A stretch of DNA of 64,000 nt from Olleya aquimaris (GCF_003259525.1 NZ_QLLO01000001.1:124001-188000); one strand, 5' to 3'; shown: positions 17,219-26,089, numbered from the stretch's first letter. Program-made: numbers and translations. The notes: generated from the letters alone by a model not told the origin.

Positions 17219-17243
17219 TATCTGTATTATAACTTTTATATAT

Positions 17244-17270
17244 AAAGCCTCTTTATTGAGGCTTTATTTG
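17244..17270 (+). terminator. Terminator after the M1 peptidase gene
   Basis: A stem AAAGCCTC / GAGGCTTT with a 6-nt loop is followed by ATTTGTTT. Confidence 0.75.
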
Positions 17271-17315
17271 TTTAGTAGACTCTTACAAATGTTTAACTTT
17301 TATTAATTTGTATAT

Positions 17316-17362
17316 TAGCATATTGTTTAAAATAATATGCTATTAAATAGTAAAATATGCTA
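17316..17362. promoter_or_regulatory. Three-half-site operator of the S24 repressor gene
   Basis: TAGCATAT (17316-17323) and its exact inverse ATATGCTA (17335-17342) form an inverted repeat. ATATGCTA recurs at 17355-17362, exactly 20 bp later, and this copy contains the start codon. A near-consensus -7 element (TTAATTTG, 17303-17310) would place transcription start on the first half-site. The layout fits autorepression by the encoded LexA/CI-like protein. Confidence 0.55.
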
Positions 17363-18157
17363 CAAATAGACCAAAAAATTACTGCTATAATTAACCATTT
17401 TAAGCTTAATAACTATGCGTTTTCAAAACGCATTGGTGTAACCGGAACTACTATAGATAGTATAGTTAATGGTAGGCCACAACAAGATGGTACGCGTAAA
17501 AAAACAAAACCTGGTTATGATGTTTTAAGTGCTATTATTAATGAATTTAATATTAATCCAGATTATCTTTTTGGAAAAAGCGAGGTGATGTTAAAGCAGG
17601 ATTTTAAACAAATTCAAACATATTCTGGAATACCGCAAGTAGTTACTGTTAATCAAGATGATAAAGAAAATGTAGTGTTTGTACCTGTAAAAGCTAGAGC
17701 TGGATATTTAGATGGTTATGGTGATACAGAGTTTATAGAGACTCTTCCTTCGTTTAATATGCCACATTTAAATAATGGTACTTATAGGTGTTTTGAAGTT
17801 CAAGGCAATTCAATGATACGTACGTTTTTTGATGGTGATTTAGTCTTTGGTAAATATGTAGAAGATGTAAACGATGTAAAAGATGGACAAGTTTATGTTA
17901 TAGTTAGTAAAAATGATGGTGTCGTTTTAAAACGTGTTATAAATCAAATTGAAGAGCGTAGAAAATTAATTTTAAAAAGCGATAATAAGGATGGGAATTA
18001 TCCATCGTATAGCATAAACGCAGAAGATATTATGGAAATCTGGCATGTTATTATGTTTGCTTCTAAACAGGTTCCAGAACCGTTTGATGTTTATGATAGA
18101 TTGCATAATCTTGAAAGCAAAATAGAAGAGCTTCAAGAGCAGGTCAAAAAAAATTAA
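17357..18157 (+). CDS. S24-family (LexA/CI-like) transcriptional repressor
   Basis: A 266-residue repressor. The N-terminal helix-turn-helix (about 1-72; NYAFSKRIGVTGTTIDSIVNG) is of the XRE type. A linker leads to a peptidase S24 domain with a candidate autocleavage site Ala115-Gly116 (KARAGYLDG), nucleophile Ser152 (QGNSMI) and general base Lys192 (VLKRV). A final coiled coil (about 245-266) may assist oligomerisation. By analogy with LexA and phage CI it would repress until RecA-stimulated self-cleavage. Three half-sites in its own promoter suggest autoregulation. Its TAA overlaps the ATG of rnpA by one base, linking RNase P protein synthesis to this regulator. It resembles chromosomal Bacteroidota repressors rather than a prophage remnant, since no phage genes are near. 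Confidence 0.85.
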   Translation: MLQIDQKITAIINHFKLNNYAFSKRIGVTGTTIDSIVNGRPQQDGTRKKTKPGYDVLSAIINEFNINPDYLFGKSEVMLKQDFKQIQTYSGIPQVVTVNQDDKENVVFVPVKARAGYLDGYGDTEFIETLPSFNMPHLNNGTYRCFEVQGNSMIRTFFDGDLVFGKYVEDVNDVKDGQVYVIVSKNDGVVLKRVINQIEERRKLILKSDNKDGNYPSYSINAEDIMEIWHVIMFASKQVPEPFDVYDRLHNLESKIEELQEQVKKN

Positions 18158-18528
18158 TGGTTATGCGCTTAACATTCAACAAAAAAGAAAAGCTTAAAAG
18201 CCAAAAAGCTATTGAGCAATTATTTGCTGAGGGGAAATCTGTATCTGCGTATCCTTTACGCATGGTGTATATAAAAAATAACGATACTTTAAAAGTTGGT
18301 GTGTCTGTTAGTAAGCGTCACTTTAAAAAAGCTGTAGATAGAATTCGTGTTAAAAGGCTACTAAGAGAAGCGTATCGATTAAATAAAACTATGTTAATAG
18401 ACAATAATATTGACCATTACACGCTAATGATTTTATATATTAGTAAAGACATGCCAGATTTTCAGCTAGTTGATGCTAAAATGAAGACATTACTATCTAA
18501 ATTTAAAGACCAAGTTGTAAAGCCTTAA
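18157..18528 (+). CDS. rnpA: Ribonuclease P protein component
   Basis: A 123-residue basic protein that assists the RNase P ribozyme in trimming tRNA 5' ends. Family features are LTFNKKEKLKSQKAIEQLF at the N-terminus, LKVGVSVSKRHFKKAV, and the RNA-binding segment RIRVKRLLREAYR, where the usual RNRVKR reads RIRVKR. The ATG at 18157 overlaps the repressor stop (TAATG); ATG 18163 is an alternative start two codons later. The classical partner rpmH is absent here. Instead the gene sits between an S24 repressor and an S41 protease gene, the latter 37 nt downstream, forming an apparent three-gene operon. Confidence 0.93.
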   Translation: MVMRLTFNKKEKLKSQKAIEQLFAEGKSVSAYPLRMVYIKNNDTLKVGVSVSKRHFKKAVDRIRVKRLLREAYRLNKTMLIDNNIDHYTLMILYISKDMPDFQLVDAKMKTLLSKFKDQVVKP

Positions 18529-18565
18529 ACTGCTATTTAAGACTTTCAAGAAACACATATTACAA

Positions 18566-20200
18566 ATGAAAAACTTACTAAAACGACGCATTTTAATTCC
18601 AATATTTGCTGTCACTATCCTGTTTACAGGAACTGCATTTAAGAACGATTTTTTTGAAATTGCTAAACAAATAGAGATATTCACCACGCTTTTTAAAGAG
18701 CTGAATATGAACTATGTAGACGAAACTAATCCAGCAGATTTAATGGATAATGCCATTAAAAACATGTTAAACGATTTAGATCCTTACACTAAGTTTTATA
18801 ACGAGCAAGATGTAGAAGCAGAACGCATACGTCGTACAGGAGATTACACAGGTGTTGGTGCAAGAATAAGAACTCTAGAAAATAAATTAGTAATCGTTGA
18901 GCCATACAAAGGATATCCTGCAGATAAAGCTGGTTTAAAAGCTGGTGACGAGATTATTGCTGTAGATGGAGTGTCAGTATCTGGATATGATGGTGATGCC
19001 TCTAACTTACTAAAAGGAGCACCAAACTCTGCTTTACAAGTAACTTACAAGCGTCAAGGAAAAACTAACACAACATCAGTTACACGATCTGAAATAGAAA
19101 TTGATGCTGTGCCACATTTTTCAATGATAGATGATAAAACAGGATACATCGTTCTTCAAAAATTTAACAATAAAGCTTCTTTACAAACAGGTTACGCCTT
19201 AAAAGATCTTAAAGCTCAAGGCGCAAAGCAAATTATATTAGATTTAAGAAGCAATCCAGGAGGATTACTTAATGAAGCTGTAAATGTAGTTAACCTTTTT
19301 GTGCCAAAAGGTCAATTGGTAGTAACCACAAAATCTAAAGTAAAAAAATACAACAAAACATATTACACAAAAAAAGAACCTGTTGATACTGAGATTCCTG
19401 TAGTGGTTTTAATAAATGGTCGTAGTGCTTCCGCATCAGAAATTGTTGCAGGTACACTTCAAGACATAGATCGTGCGGTTATTGTGGGATCTAGAAGTTT
19501 TGGAAAAGGGTTGGTACAACGTCCAAAAAAGCTAACTTATGGTACACAGCTTAAAGTAACTATCTCTAGATATTATACACCTTCTGGAAGATGTATTCAA
19601 GCTTTAGATTATTGGAACAGAGACGAAAATGGTAATGCTGTTCGAGTAAAACAAGAAAATTATAACGTATTTAAAACTAAAAACGGTAGAAAAGTATTTG
19701 ATGGTGGTGGAGTGTTTCCAGATGAAGCGGTTGATGTTACAAAAAACACAGCTATAACTGATGCAATCTTAAACAGTCAAAGTATTTTTGATTTTGCAAC
19801 TAAATACTATTACTCTAATACAATAGATGATATTTCAGATTTTAATTTTTCGGATTCAGAATTTAATGCCTTTAAAAACTACTTAAATACTACAGGTTTT
19901 GAGTTTGAAACCGAAACTGAAAAAGCACTAAAAAAAGCGTTAGAAGTTGCTAAAACCGAAAATCTGGACGATGACATCAACAGAGATTATAAAACCTTAA
20001 TTACTAATCTAGACAATTCTAAAGCAAAAGCTGTAGAGGATAATAAAAAGCAACTTATAAATTTATTAACCGAAGAAATTGTTAAGCGTTACGTATACAG
20101 AGAGGGTTTATATGAGTATTATAAAACTAATGATGAGGCTATTAATAAGGCAAGCGAAATACTTTCAAATCCTTCAAAATATAATAGATATTTAAACTAA
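18566..20200 (+). CDS. S41-family carboxy-terminal processing protease (CtpA/Prc-like)
   Basis: A 544-residue exported serine protease with an N-terminal signal anchor (7-25). A PDZ domain (about 90-165; GVGARIRTLENKLVIVEPYK, DKAGLKAGDEIIAVDG) guides C-terminal substrates into the S41 core. By spacing to known Ctp enzymes the catalytic dyad is Ser289 (GRSASASEIVAG) and Lys314 (SFGKGLVQ), with Gln318 four residues on. A lineage-typical helical C-terminal extension of about 170 residues follows the core. It cleaves periplasmic proteins near their C-termini. It follows rnpA by 37 nt on the same strand and is probably co-transcribed. Confidence 0.93.
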   Translation: MKNLLKRRILIPIFAVTILFTGTAFKNDFFEIAKQIEIFTTLFKELNMNYVDETNPADLMDNAIKNMLNDLDPYTKFYNEQDVEAERIRRTGDYTGVGARIRTLENKLVIVEPYKGYPADKAGLKAGDEIIAVDGVSVSGYDGDASNLLKGAPNSALQVTYKRQGKTNTTSVTRSEIEIDAVPHFSMIDDKTGYIVLQKFNNKASLQTGYALKDLKAQGAKQIILDLRSNPGGLLNEAVNVVNLFVPKGQLVVTTKSKVKKYNKTYYTKKEPVDTEIPVVVLINGRSASASEIVAGTLQDIDRAVIVGSRSFGKGLVQRPKKLTYGTQLKVTISRYYTPSGRCIQALDYWNRDENGNAVRVKQENYNVFKTKNGRKVFDGGGVFPDEAVDVTKNTAITDAILNSQSIFDFATKYYYSNTIDDISDFNFSDSEFNAFKNYLNTTGFEFETETEKALKKALEVAKTENLDDDINRDYKTLITNLDNSKAKAVEDNKKQLINLLTEEIVKRYVYREGLYEYYKTNDEAINKASEILSNPSKYNRYLN

Positions 20201-20260
20201 AAGACCACAAAAATTTTAACATATTTAATTTTTGGTATATTTAATGTTAGTTTAAACGTT

Positions 20261-21139
20261 ATGAAGCACCTTTTACTATTCATATTACTTAGTACATCTA
20301 TGGTTTTTTCTCAAGAAGAACTAACCCATGATGTCTACTTTAATACAGACGAATATGACGTCCCTTTAACAGAAGAAAACCGAATACTGCTGTTTATTTC
20401 TAGCTTAGATACCATTCCTATCCAAAAAATATCTATTTATGGGTTTTGTGACGATAGAGGCTCTGACGATTATAACCTTGAACTCTCTCAAAACAGAGCA
20501 AATACGATAAAAGAATTGTTTTCTGGTTATGGGATTGATGAAAGCTTAATTACCAACGTTAATGGTAAAGGTGAAATTTTGTTAAAAGTATTAAATGAAG
20601 AAGAGGTCCATAAAATTAGAGGTTTAAACCGTAAAGTTGAAATAATAGTTACCCCTAAGACAGAAGAAAAAAAACCTAATGAAAAACCTGTTGAAGTTGT
20701 TAAAACAGAAGAGGAAAAACCTAAAGAAAAAAAGAAAAAAACGACTGAAGATATTGCTAAAGGCACCATAGAAAAAGGAGATAAAATTATTTTAGATAAA
20801 ATATATTTTAAAACTAGTTATAGTTACGTTACTCCAGAATCTAAAAAAACTTTAGAAGATTTAGCAAAGTTATTAGTAGAAAAAAAGAATATTTATTTTA
20901 CCATTCAGGGTCATGTGTGTTGTACACAAATGAGTCGTGATGCTATTGATAAAAAGACAAAAAAACGAAACTTATCTGTTGCGCGTGCTAAGTATATTTA
21001 TGATTATTTAGCAAAAAAAGGCGTCAATAAAAAACGTATGAAATATGTTGGTATGCGTCGTAAATTTCCCCTTGGTGGTGACCCAAAATTTGATAGACGT
21101 GTCGAGATTTTAGTGACTTATGTTGCTAAGGAAGATTAA
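20261..21139 (+). CDS. Secreted protein with two OmpA-like domains
   Basis: A 292-residue protein with signal peptide (1-18, cleavage likely after VFS). The first OmpA C-like domain (about 25-132) contains ISIYGFCDDRGSDDYNLELS and NRANTIKELF. A Lys/Glu/Pro-rich linker (about 133-165) leads to a second, more divergent domain (about 170-290) containing FTIQGHVCC, LSVARAKYIYDYL and DRRVEILV. OmpA domains bind the diaminopimelate stem of peptidoglycan; two copies could bridge strands or anchor a partner. There is no beta-barrel, so it is probably periplasmic. It lies 60 nt after the S41 gene, and its stop overlaps that of the convergent acetyltransferase gene by 4 nt. Confidence 0.82.
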   Translation: MKHLLLFILLSTSMVFSQEELTHDVYFNTDEYDVPLTEENRILLFISSLDTIPIQKISIYGFCDDRGSDDYNLELSQNRANTIKELFSGYGIDESLITNVNGKGEILLKVLNEEEVHKIRGLNRKVEIIVTPKTEEKKPNEKPVEVVKTEEEKPKEKKKKTTEDIAKGTIEKGDKIILDKIYFKTSYSYVTPESKKTLEDLAKLLVEKKNIYFTIQGHVCCTQMSRDAIDKKTKKRNLSVARAKYIYDYLAKKGVNKKRMKYVGMRRKFPLGGDPKFDRRVEILVTYVAKED

Positions 21140-21579
21140 GTTTTAATCATTGCAACATGAGGGATTCCGTCTTCTAGGTACTCCTCTCCTACTTCAAAAA
21201 AACCTAAATTATTATAGAAACTTTTTAAATAACATTGTGCCGAAATTTTTATTTCGGTTTGCTTGTAATAGGTTTTTATGGCATCAATAGACGCTTTCAT
21301 AATAGCATTACCGTATTTATGATGTCTTTCGTTTTCTGCAACCACTACTCTACCAATACTTGAAAATTTAAAATAATCTCCTGGTTTAAAAAGACGTGTA
21401 TAAGCCACCACTTTGTTATTTTTAAAACCAATAACATGTAATGCTTTTTGGTCTTTACTATCAATATCTTGATATACACAATCCTGTTCTACTACAAACA
21501 CTTCGCTTCTAAGCTGAAGAATATCGTACAACTCTTGAGTGGTGAGTTCTTGAAAGGTTTTTACTATAATATTTAGCAT
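21136..21579 (-). CDS. GNAT-family N-acetyltransferase, ElaA type
   Basis: A 147-residue acetyltransferase. The N-terminal signature LRSEVFVVEQDCVYQDIDSKD matches the ElaA subgroup. The acetyl-CoA binding strand and loop appear as SIGRVVVAENERHHKYGNAIM, the motif A region with a degenerate Q/RxxGxG/A. The final segment LGFFEVGEEYLEDGIPHVAM also fits this subgroup. The acceptor substrate is unknown. It is monocistronic and converges on the OmpA-domain gene with a 4-nt overlap of the stop codons. Confidence 0.85.
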   Translation of the reverse strand: MLNIIVKTFQELTTQELYDILQLRSEVFVVEQDCVYQDIDSKDQKALHVIGFKNNKVVAYTRLFKPGDYFKFSSIGRVVVAENERHHKYGNAIMKASIDAIKTYYKQTEIKISAQCYLKSFYNNLGFFEVGEEYLEDGIPHVAMIKT

Positions 21580-21683
21580 ATATATTTATTTGGCTAGTTC
21601 CAGTAATTAGACGTAGGAGAATTGTATCGAGAACTGTTTAAAATGTCTAGTTTAATTTAAAAAGACAAATTCCAACGCAGGAA

Positions 21684-22601
21684 CTAGTCTTGAACAATCA
21701 CATCCTTAGCATCATCCTTATCATATTCTGGTTGGATATTAACGTGATTAATTTCAAATTTATGATATAATAATTCTTCAACCTTATGTAAAATATTATC
21801 AAACTCTGACAAAGTAATATCGTTTTCAAAATCGATATGCGCTTCAAAATGAATTTCATCTTCATTTAACTGCCAAACATGTATGTGATGGACGTTTTTA
21901 ATTTCCGCGAAAGCGTTAATTTCTTTTACAATCTCATCTACAGGAATTTCATCTGGAGTAAACAACATCAATACTTTAGTGGATGCTTTTAACAAATCAA
22001 ATCCCATGTATATTAGGTATAATGCAATTGCTAAAGTTAAAGCGCTATCAACCCAGTAGATTTGGTAATATTTCATTAATAAACCACCAATAAACACTGC
22101 AACACTTGCCATCATATCTGTTAATAAGTGTAGATATGCACTGCGCATATTCATGTTAGATTTACTGTCATTTTTAAGAAGCAACACGCTAAATCCATTA
22201 CCTAAAATAGCGATTAAAGATAACCAGATAACTAAATTACTTTTAATGTCTTGTGGGTTTTGAAAACGCTCTATAGCTTCAATAATTAATAATACTGCAA
22301 CAATAATTAAAGTTGCTGCATTAATAAAAGCTGCAAGTATTTCGGCACGTTTATAACCAAAGGTTTTATTTAAAGAGGCTTTACGTTTAGATAATCTGTC
22401 TGCAACATAACTTACAATTAAAGATAATACATCACTAAAATTATGTAAAGCATCACTTAATAAGGCTAAACTACCAGAAAGTATTCCGCCTATTACTTGA
22501 GCAACAGTAATAAGTATATTTAAAAAGATAGAAATTAAAAGATTACGTCCTTTTACATTTCCATGATCATGAGAGTGGTTATGTGAGTGCGAATGACCCA
22601 T
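21684..22601 (-). CDS. Cation diffusion facilitator (zinc/cobalt/cadmium exporter, CzcD/ZitB type)
   Basis: A 305-residue inner-membrane exporter that exchanges divalent metal for protons. The N-terminus is histidine-rich (MGHSHSHNHSHDHG), a metal-binding tail. Six helices carry the transport-site residues of helix II (LLSDALHNFSD: Asp50, His53, Asp57) and helix V (LHLLTDMMAS). The cytoplasmic C-terminal domain (about 215-305) has the ferredoxin-like metal sensor motifs HHIHVWQLNEDEIHFEAH and HVNIQPEY. The gene begins one base after the rpiB stop and is co-transcribed with it. Confidence 0.93.
   Translation of the reverse strand: MGHSHSHNHSHDHGNVKGRNLLISIFLNILITVAQVIGGILSGSLALLSDALHNFSDVLSLIVSYVADRLSKRKASLNKTFGYKRAEILAAFINAATLIIVAVLLIIEAIERFQNPQDIKSNLVIWLSLIAILGNGFSVLLLKNDSKSNMNMRSAYLHLLTDMMASVAVFIGGLLMKYYQIYWVDSALTLAIALYLIYMGFDLLKASTKVLMLFTPDEIPVDEIVKEINAFAEIKNVHHIHVWQLNEDEIHFEAHIDFENDITLSEFDNILHKVEELLYHKFEINHVNIQPEYDKDDAKDVIVQD
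21902..21915 (-). repeat. Copy 2 of 14-bp motif CGCTTTCGCGGAAA
   Basis: Exact copy on the minus strand inside the CDF transporter gene, encoding part of N-A-F-A-E-I in the same codon phase as copies at 2295 and 53438. Confidence 0.7.
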
Positions 22602-22602
22602 T

Positions 22603-23037
22603 TTAACAACTTAAAGGTATTTTGTCCACACGATTTTGGTGACGTCCTCCTTCAAATGTAGTATCTAAAAACACTTCAACCATTGCTATTGCTTGTTGTA
22701 CAGCTGTGTAACGTGCAGGAATACAAATAATATTAGCATTATTGTGTTGTCTAGTTAGTTCGGTAATTTCTTTAGTCCAACATACACCAGCTCTTACCTG
22801 TTGATGTTTGTTAGCGGTCATTGCAACACCATTGGCGCTTCCACATATTAAGATTCCGAAATCTACTGCTTTGTTTTCTACATCTGTAGCTACTGGATGT
22901 ACAAAATCTGGATAATCTACACTATTATTAGTATCTGTACCATAATTAGTAATAGTATATCCTTTGGCTTCTAAATGTTTAACGATTGCAAATTTATAGT
23001 CAGTACCTGCGTGATCGTTTCCTATTGCTATTTTCAT
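22603..23037 (-). CDS. rpiB: Ribose-5-phosphate isomerase B
   Basis: A 144-residue RpiB/LacA-LacB family enzyme interconverting ribose 5-phosphate and ribulose 5-phosphate in the pentose phosphate pathway. The N-terminus MKIAIGNDHAG carries the conserved Asp-His pair. GILICGSANGVAMTANK supplies the catalytic-region cysteine and the anion-binding loop, and RQHNNANIICIPAR completes the signature. I place the start at ATG 23037; an upstream in-frame start would add nine atypical residues. It is the first gene of an operon with the CDF exporter and reads away from the candidate origin region. Confidence 0.94.
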   Translation of the reverse strand: MKIAIGNDHAGTDYKFAIVKHLEAKGYTITNYGTDTNNSVDYPDFVHPVATDVENKAVDFGILICGSANGVAMTANKHQQVRAGVCWTKEITELTRQHNNANIICIPARYTAVQQAIAMVEVFLDTTFEGGRHQNRVDKIPLSC

Positions 23038-23577
23038 TGTAGTAGTGTGTTGTTTAGACTTCAAAGTTAATAATTGCTTACAAGTATTAATAACTAATAC
23101 AAGGTAACTTATTCATAAAAATTAATTTTGTTTTTGTTTCTAAAAATAAAGTGCTTCCATAGATTGTTAACTTCTCATGGTTTAAATATTCATTACTTGT
23201 TAATATCTTCTTATTCTTTTTTAAAACTTTTATTAGGATTATAACTTCTTTTTTACAAGCTAAAATAGGTTATTAACTACCAAAAAAGTTAGTCTTTATT
23301 TTTTAGTCATTTATAAGCATAAAAAAGAGGTTAATACACAGTAAATTTTAAATTACTTATTAAAAATTAACCGTTAATAGCTAATATTAACAATTGTTAA
23401 TAGCGCACTTAAGTTACTTAAAAATAAGAGTTTTAACTAGCTAATAAATTGTTAATAGACTGGTTTAAGTATTAAATCAAATTAAAATCTTAAAAAGTTA
23501 TACCGCTATTAACAAGCAATAATCATCATCATTATTTTTTAAAATTTTTAAAAGAAATAAATGATATATAATATAAA

Positions 23578-23586
23578 TGTGGATAA
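23578..23586 (-). other. Perfect DnaA box (TTATCCACA)
   Basis: The plus strand reads TGTGGATAA. It stands in the AT-rich rpiB-rnr spacer, 160 nt before the rnr ATG. Confidence 0.5.
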
Positions 23587-23618
23587 GTCTAAAATTTCAA
23601 TTTAATAATTCTTTAATA

Positions 23619-23646
23619 TTGATTTAATATTAAAAGCGTAGCTTTG
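23619..23646 (+). promoter_or_regulatory. Promoter of rnr
   Basis: TTG (23619-23621) at the -33 position and TAGCTTTG (23639-23646) at -7 are separated by 17 nt, close to Bacteroidota spacing. The predicted transcription start is about 85 nt before the ATG. Confidence 0.6.
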
Positions 23647-23737
23647 CATAAACTTAATACCCTCTCTTCTCTTATATTAAGTTAGAAAATAACAGAATTT
23701 CAGTTAACTTTAGAAATTCAATACATTAAAAAATTAC

Positions 23738-25975
23738 ATGAGTAAAAAGAAACACAGGAAATCATCAAATAACAAGATTTCCAATCTAACAAATACTATT
23801 CTAGGTATTTTAAAAAAAGATAGAAACCAATCCTTTAATTATAAACAAATAGCTGCTAAACTTGGGGTTAACGATGCTAGTAGCAGAAATCAAATTATAA
23901 AAACACTTGCTAAACTTGCTTCAAAAGAAGAAATTGAACAAGTAGATCGTGGTAAGTTTAAAGCTATTGTAAATACCGAGTATCATACTGGTATTTTTGA
24001 TGCTGCACAACGTGGTAACGGTTACGTTATTTGCGATGCTTTTGAAGATGATATTTATATAGCATCTAACAATGTTAATAAAGCTCTTAATGGTGATGAG
24101 GTAGAATTATATGTTTATAAACGCAGAAAACAAGGTAAACTTGAAGGTGAAATAACCAATATAATTAAACGAGCTAAATCTGAATACGTTGGTATTATCC
24201 AAATACACAAAAACAAAAATTTTGCTTTTGTAGTAGTGGATGGTAATAAAATGCATACAGATATTTTTGTACCTATTAACAAAACTTTAAAAGCAGAAGA
24301 TGGTGACAAAGTTGTAGTTACCATGGAGGATTGGCCAGAAAAAGCCGATTCGCCAAATGGACGCGTCATTAAAGTTCTTGGAAAAGCGGGAGAACATAAT
24401 ACCGAAATACACGCTATACTTGCAGAATACGGTTTACCATACGAGTTTCCACCAGAAGTTGAAGACTATGCAAATAACATAGATTTAGACATTAAAGCAG
24501 AAGAAATTGCAAAGCGTCGAGATATGCGTAAAGATTTAACCTTTACTATAGATCCAAAAGATGCTAAAGATTTTGATGATGCGTTATCTTTTGAAGTCTT
24601 AGATAATGGGTTATATGAAATAGGAATCCATATTGCAGATGTGTCACACTACCTTAAAGAAGGAACCGTTTTGGATGACGAAGCGTATGAACGTGCAACC
24701 TCTGTATATTTAGTCGATCGTGTGGTACCTATGTTACCAGAAATACTCTCTAATGGAGCATGCTCGTTACGTCCACATGAAGAAAAATACACCTTTTCTG
24801 CAGTATTTAAAATAAATGATAAAGCCGAAATTAAAGACCAATGGTTTGGTAGAACTGTAACCTACAGTGATGCACGATTTGCTTACGAAGAAGCACAAGC
24901 TGTAATAGAAAATAATACAAATTTTACGGTTACTGAGCGTAGTCTAAGTGATATTAAAACCGAAATTCCAGAAGACGTTTCACTAACAGGAAAAACTTAT
25001 AATACACAACCAGAAATTGCAGAAGCTATCCTAGTTTTAGACCGATTAGCCAAAAAAATGCGTAGTAAACGTATGCGTGAAGGAGCAATTAGTTTTGATA
25101 AAGTAGAAGTAAAATTCTCTTTAGATGAACAGTCTAATCCAGTTGGAGTACATTTTAAAACCAGTAAAGATGCTAATAAGTTAATTGAAGAATTTATGCT
25201 TCTAGCCAACCGTAAAGTATCTGAGTTTGTATCTAAAATGAAACCACCAAAAACGTTTGTGTATCGTGTACATGATGAACCAGACGAAAGTAAGTTAGCA
25301 GCCTTACAAGGTGTTGTAGCTAGATTTGGACATAAATTAAATTTTAAAAGTCGCGATAATATAGCAGCTTCTTTAAATAAATTATTGTCTGATGTACAAG
25401 GACAGAAAGAGCAAAATTTAGTAGATACATTAACTATACGTACCATGTCTAAAGCAGAGTATACCACAAATAATATTGGACATTACGGTTTAGCTTTTGA
25501 TTATTATAGTCACTTTACCTCACCAATTAGACGTTATCCAGATGTGATGGCACATCGTTTATTACAACGCTATTTAGATAAAGAAAAATCTGCAAATGCA
25601 GAGGTGTATGAAGAAAAATGTAAACACTCTTCTAACATGGAATATCTTGCAACTAAAGCAGAACGCGACTCGATTAAGTACATGCAAATTAAGTTTATGC
25701 AAGACCATCAAGACGAAGAATTTGTTGGTGTTATTTCTGGAGTTACAGATTGGGGAATTTATGTCGAGATTATTTCTAATAAATGCGAAGGTATGGTTAG
25801 AATTAGAGATATAAAAGACGACCATTATGACTTTGATCAAGATCAGTTTGCATTAATTGGACGCGAAACTAAAAACATGTATCAACTTGGTGATGAGGTT
25901 GTAGTTAAAGTTAAACAAGCAGATTTAGTTAAGCGTCACCTTGATTTTGAATTAATAGGAAAATATGAAGAATAA
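23738..25975 (+). CDS. rnr: Ribonuclease R
   Basis: A 745-residue 3'-5' exoribonuclease of the RNase II/RNB family that degrades structured RNA. Domains in order: an N-terminal winged helix (about 15-75), two cold-shock OB folds (about 85-230), the RNB catalytic core (about 260-600) and a C-terminal S1 domain (about 655-740; GVISGVTDWGIYVEI). The Mg2+-binding aspartates lie in TIDPKDAKDFDDALSFE, and HIADVSHYL and SPIRRYPDVMAHR are characteristic. It is monocistronic with its own promoter in the AT-rich spacer. A dispersed repeat fragment follows the stop. Confidence 0.96.
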   Translation: MSKKKHRKSSNNKISNLTNTILGILKKDRNQSFNYKQIAAKLGVNDASSRNQIIKTLAKLASKEEIEQVDRGKFKAIVNTEYHTGIFDAAQRGNGYVICDAFEDDIYIASNNVNKALNGDEVELYVYKRRKQGKLEGEITNIIKRAKSEYVGIIQIHKNKNFAFVVVDGNKMHTDIFVPINKTLKAEDGDKVVVTMEDWPEKADSPNGRVIKVLGKAGEHNTEIHAILAEYGLPYEFPPEVEDYANNIDLDIKAEEIAKRRDMRKDLTFTIDPKDAKDFDDALSFEVLDNGLYEIGIHIADVSHYLKEGTVLDDEAYERATSVYLVDRVVPMLPEILSNGACSLRPHEEKYTFSAVFKINDKAEIKDQWFGRTVTYSDARFAYEEAQAVIENNTNFTVTERSLSDIKTEIPEDVSLTGKTYNTQPEIAEAILVLDRLAKKMRSKRMREGAISFDKVEVKFSLDEQSNPVGVHFKTSKDANKLIEEFMLLANRKVSEFVSKMKPPKTFVYRVHDEPDESKLAALQGVVARFGHKLNFKSRDNIAASLNKLLSDVQGQKEQNLVDTLTIRTMSKAEYTTNNIGHYGLAFDYYSHFTSPIRRYPDVMAHRLLQRYLDKEKSANAEVYEEKCKHSSNMEYLATKAERDSIKYMQIKFMQDHQDEEFVGVISGVTDWGIYVEIISNKCEGMVRIRDIKDDHYDFDQDQFALIGRETKNMYQLGDEVVVKVKQADLVKRHLDFELIGKYEE

Positions 25976-25976
25976 A

Positions 25977-26003
25977 GTCATTGCAAGGCACGAAGCAATC
26001 TTT
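25977..26003. repeat. Fragment of a dispersed GTCATTGC...GAAGCAATC repeat
   Basis: GTCATTGCAAGGCACGAAGC followed by AATCTTT resembles a relative at 28141-28166. Such elements normally form half of a palindrome in flavobacterial spacers; the opposite arm is missing here. Confidence 0.55.
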
Positions 26004-26089
26004 TTAAAAACTTGTAAGTATTCTTAAAATAGTTTTTAAAGCTGTAACATTTCATTAAATTTAACTACCAATAATAAAAATTAGCAACC

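Larger units (their letters stand above)
23065..23737. other. 673-bp AT-rich noncoding stretch; candidate replication origin
   Basis: This is the longest gene-free stretch in the window, lying between divergent rpiB and rnr. It holds one perfect DnaA box on the minus strand (TTATCCACA, 23578-23586), single-mismatch versions at 23109-23117 (TTATTCATA) and 23332-23340 (TAATACACA), and many recurring GTTAATAG / CTATTAAC / TTAACAATTGTTAA words. A very A/T-rich unwinding-like segment adjoins the perfect box. The right end carries the rnr promoter. No gene or structured RNA was recognised. Origin function is inference. Confidence 0.4.

Noticed and set aside
17357-18157. S24 repressor as a prophage remnant
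   Set aside because: No integrase, structural or lysis gene lies nearby, and neighbours on both sides are housekeeping genes.
23065-23737. A small gene, structured RNA or CRISPR array in the AT-rich spacer
   Set aside because: Frames are short, the repeated GTTAATAG words are irregularly spaced and too short for a CRISPR, and no conserved stem system was visible.
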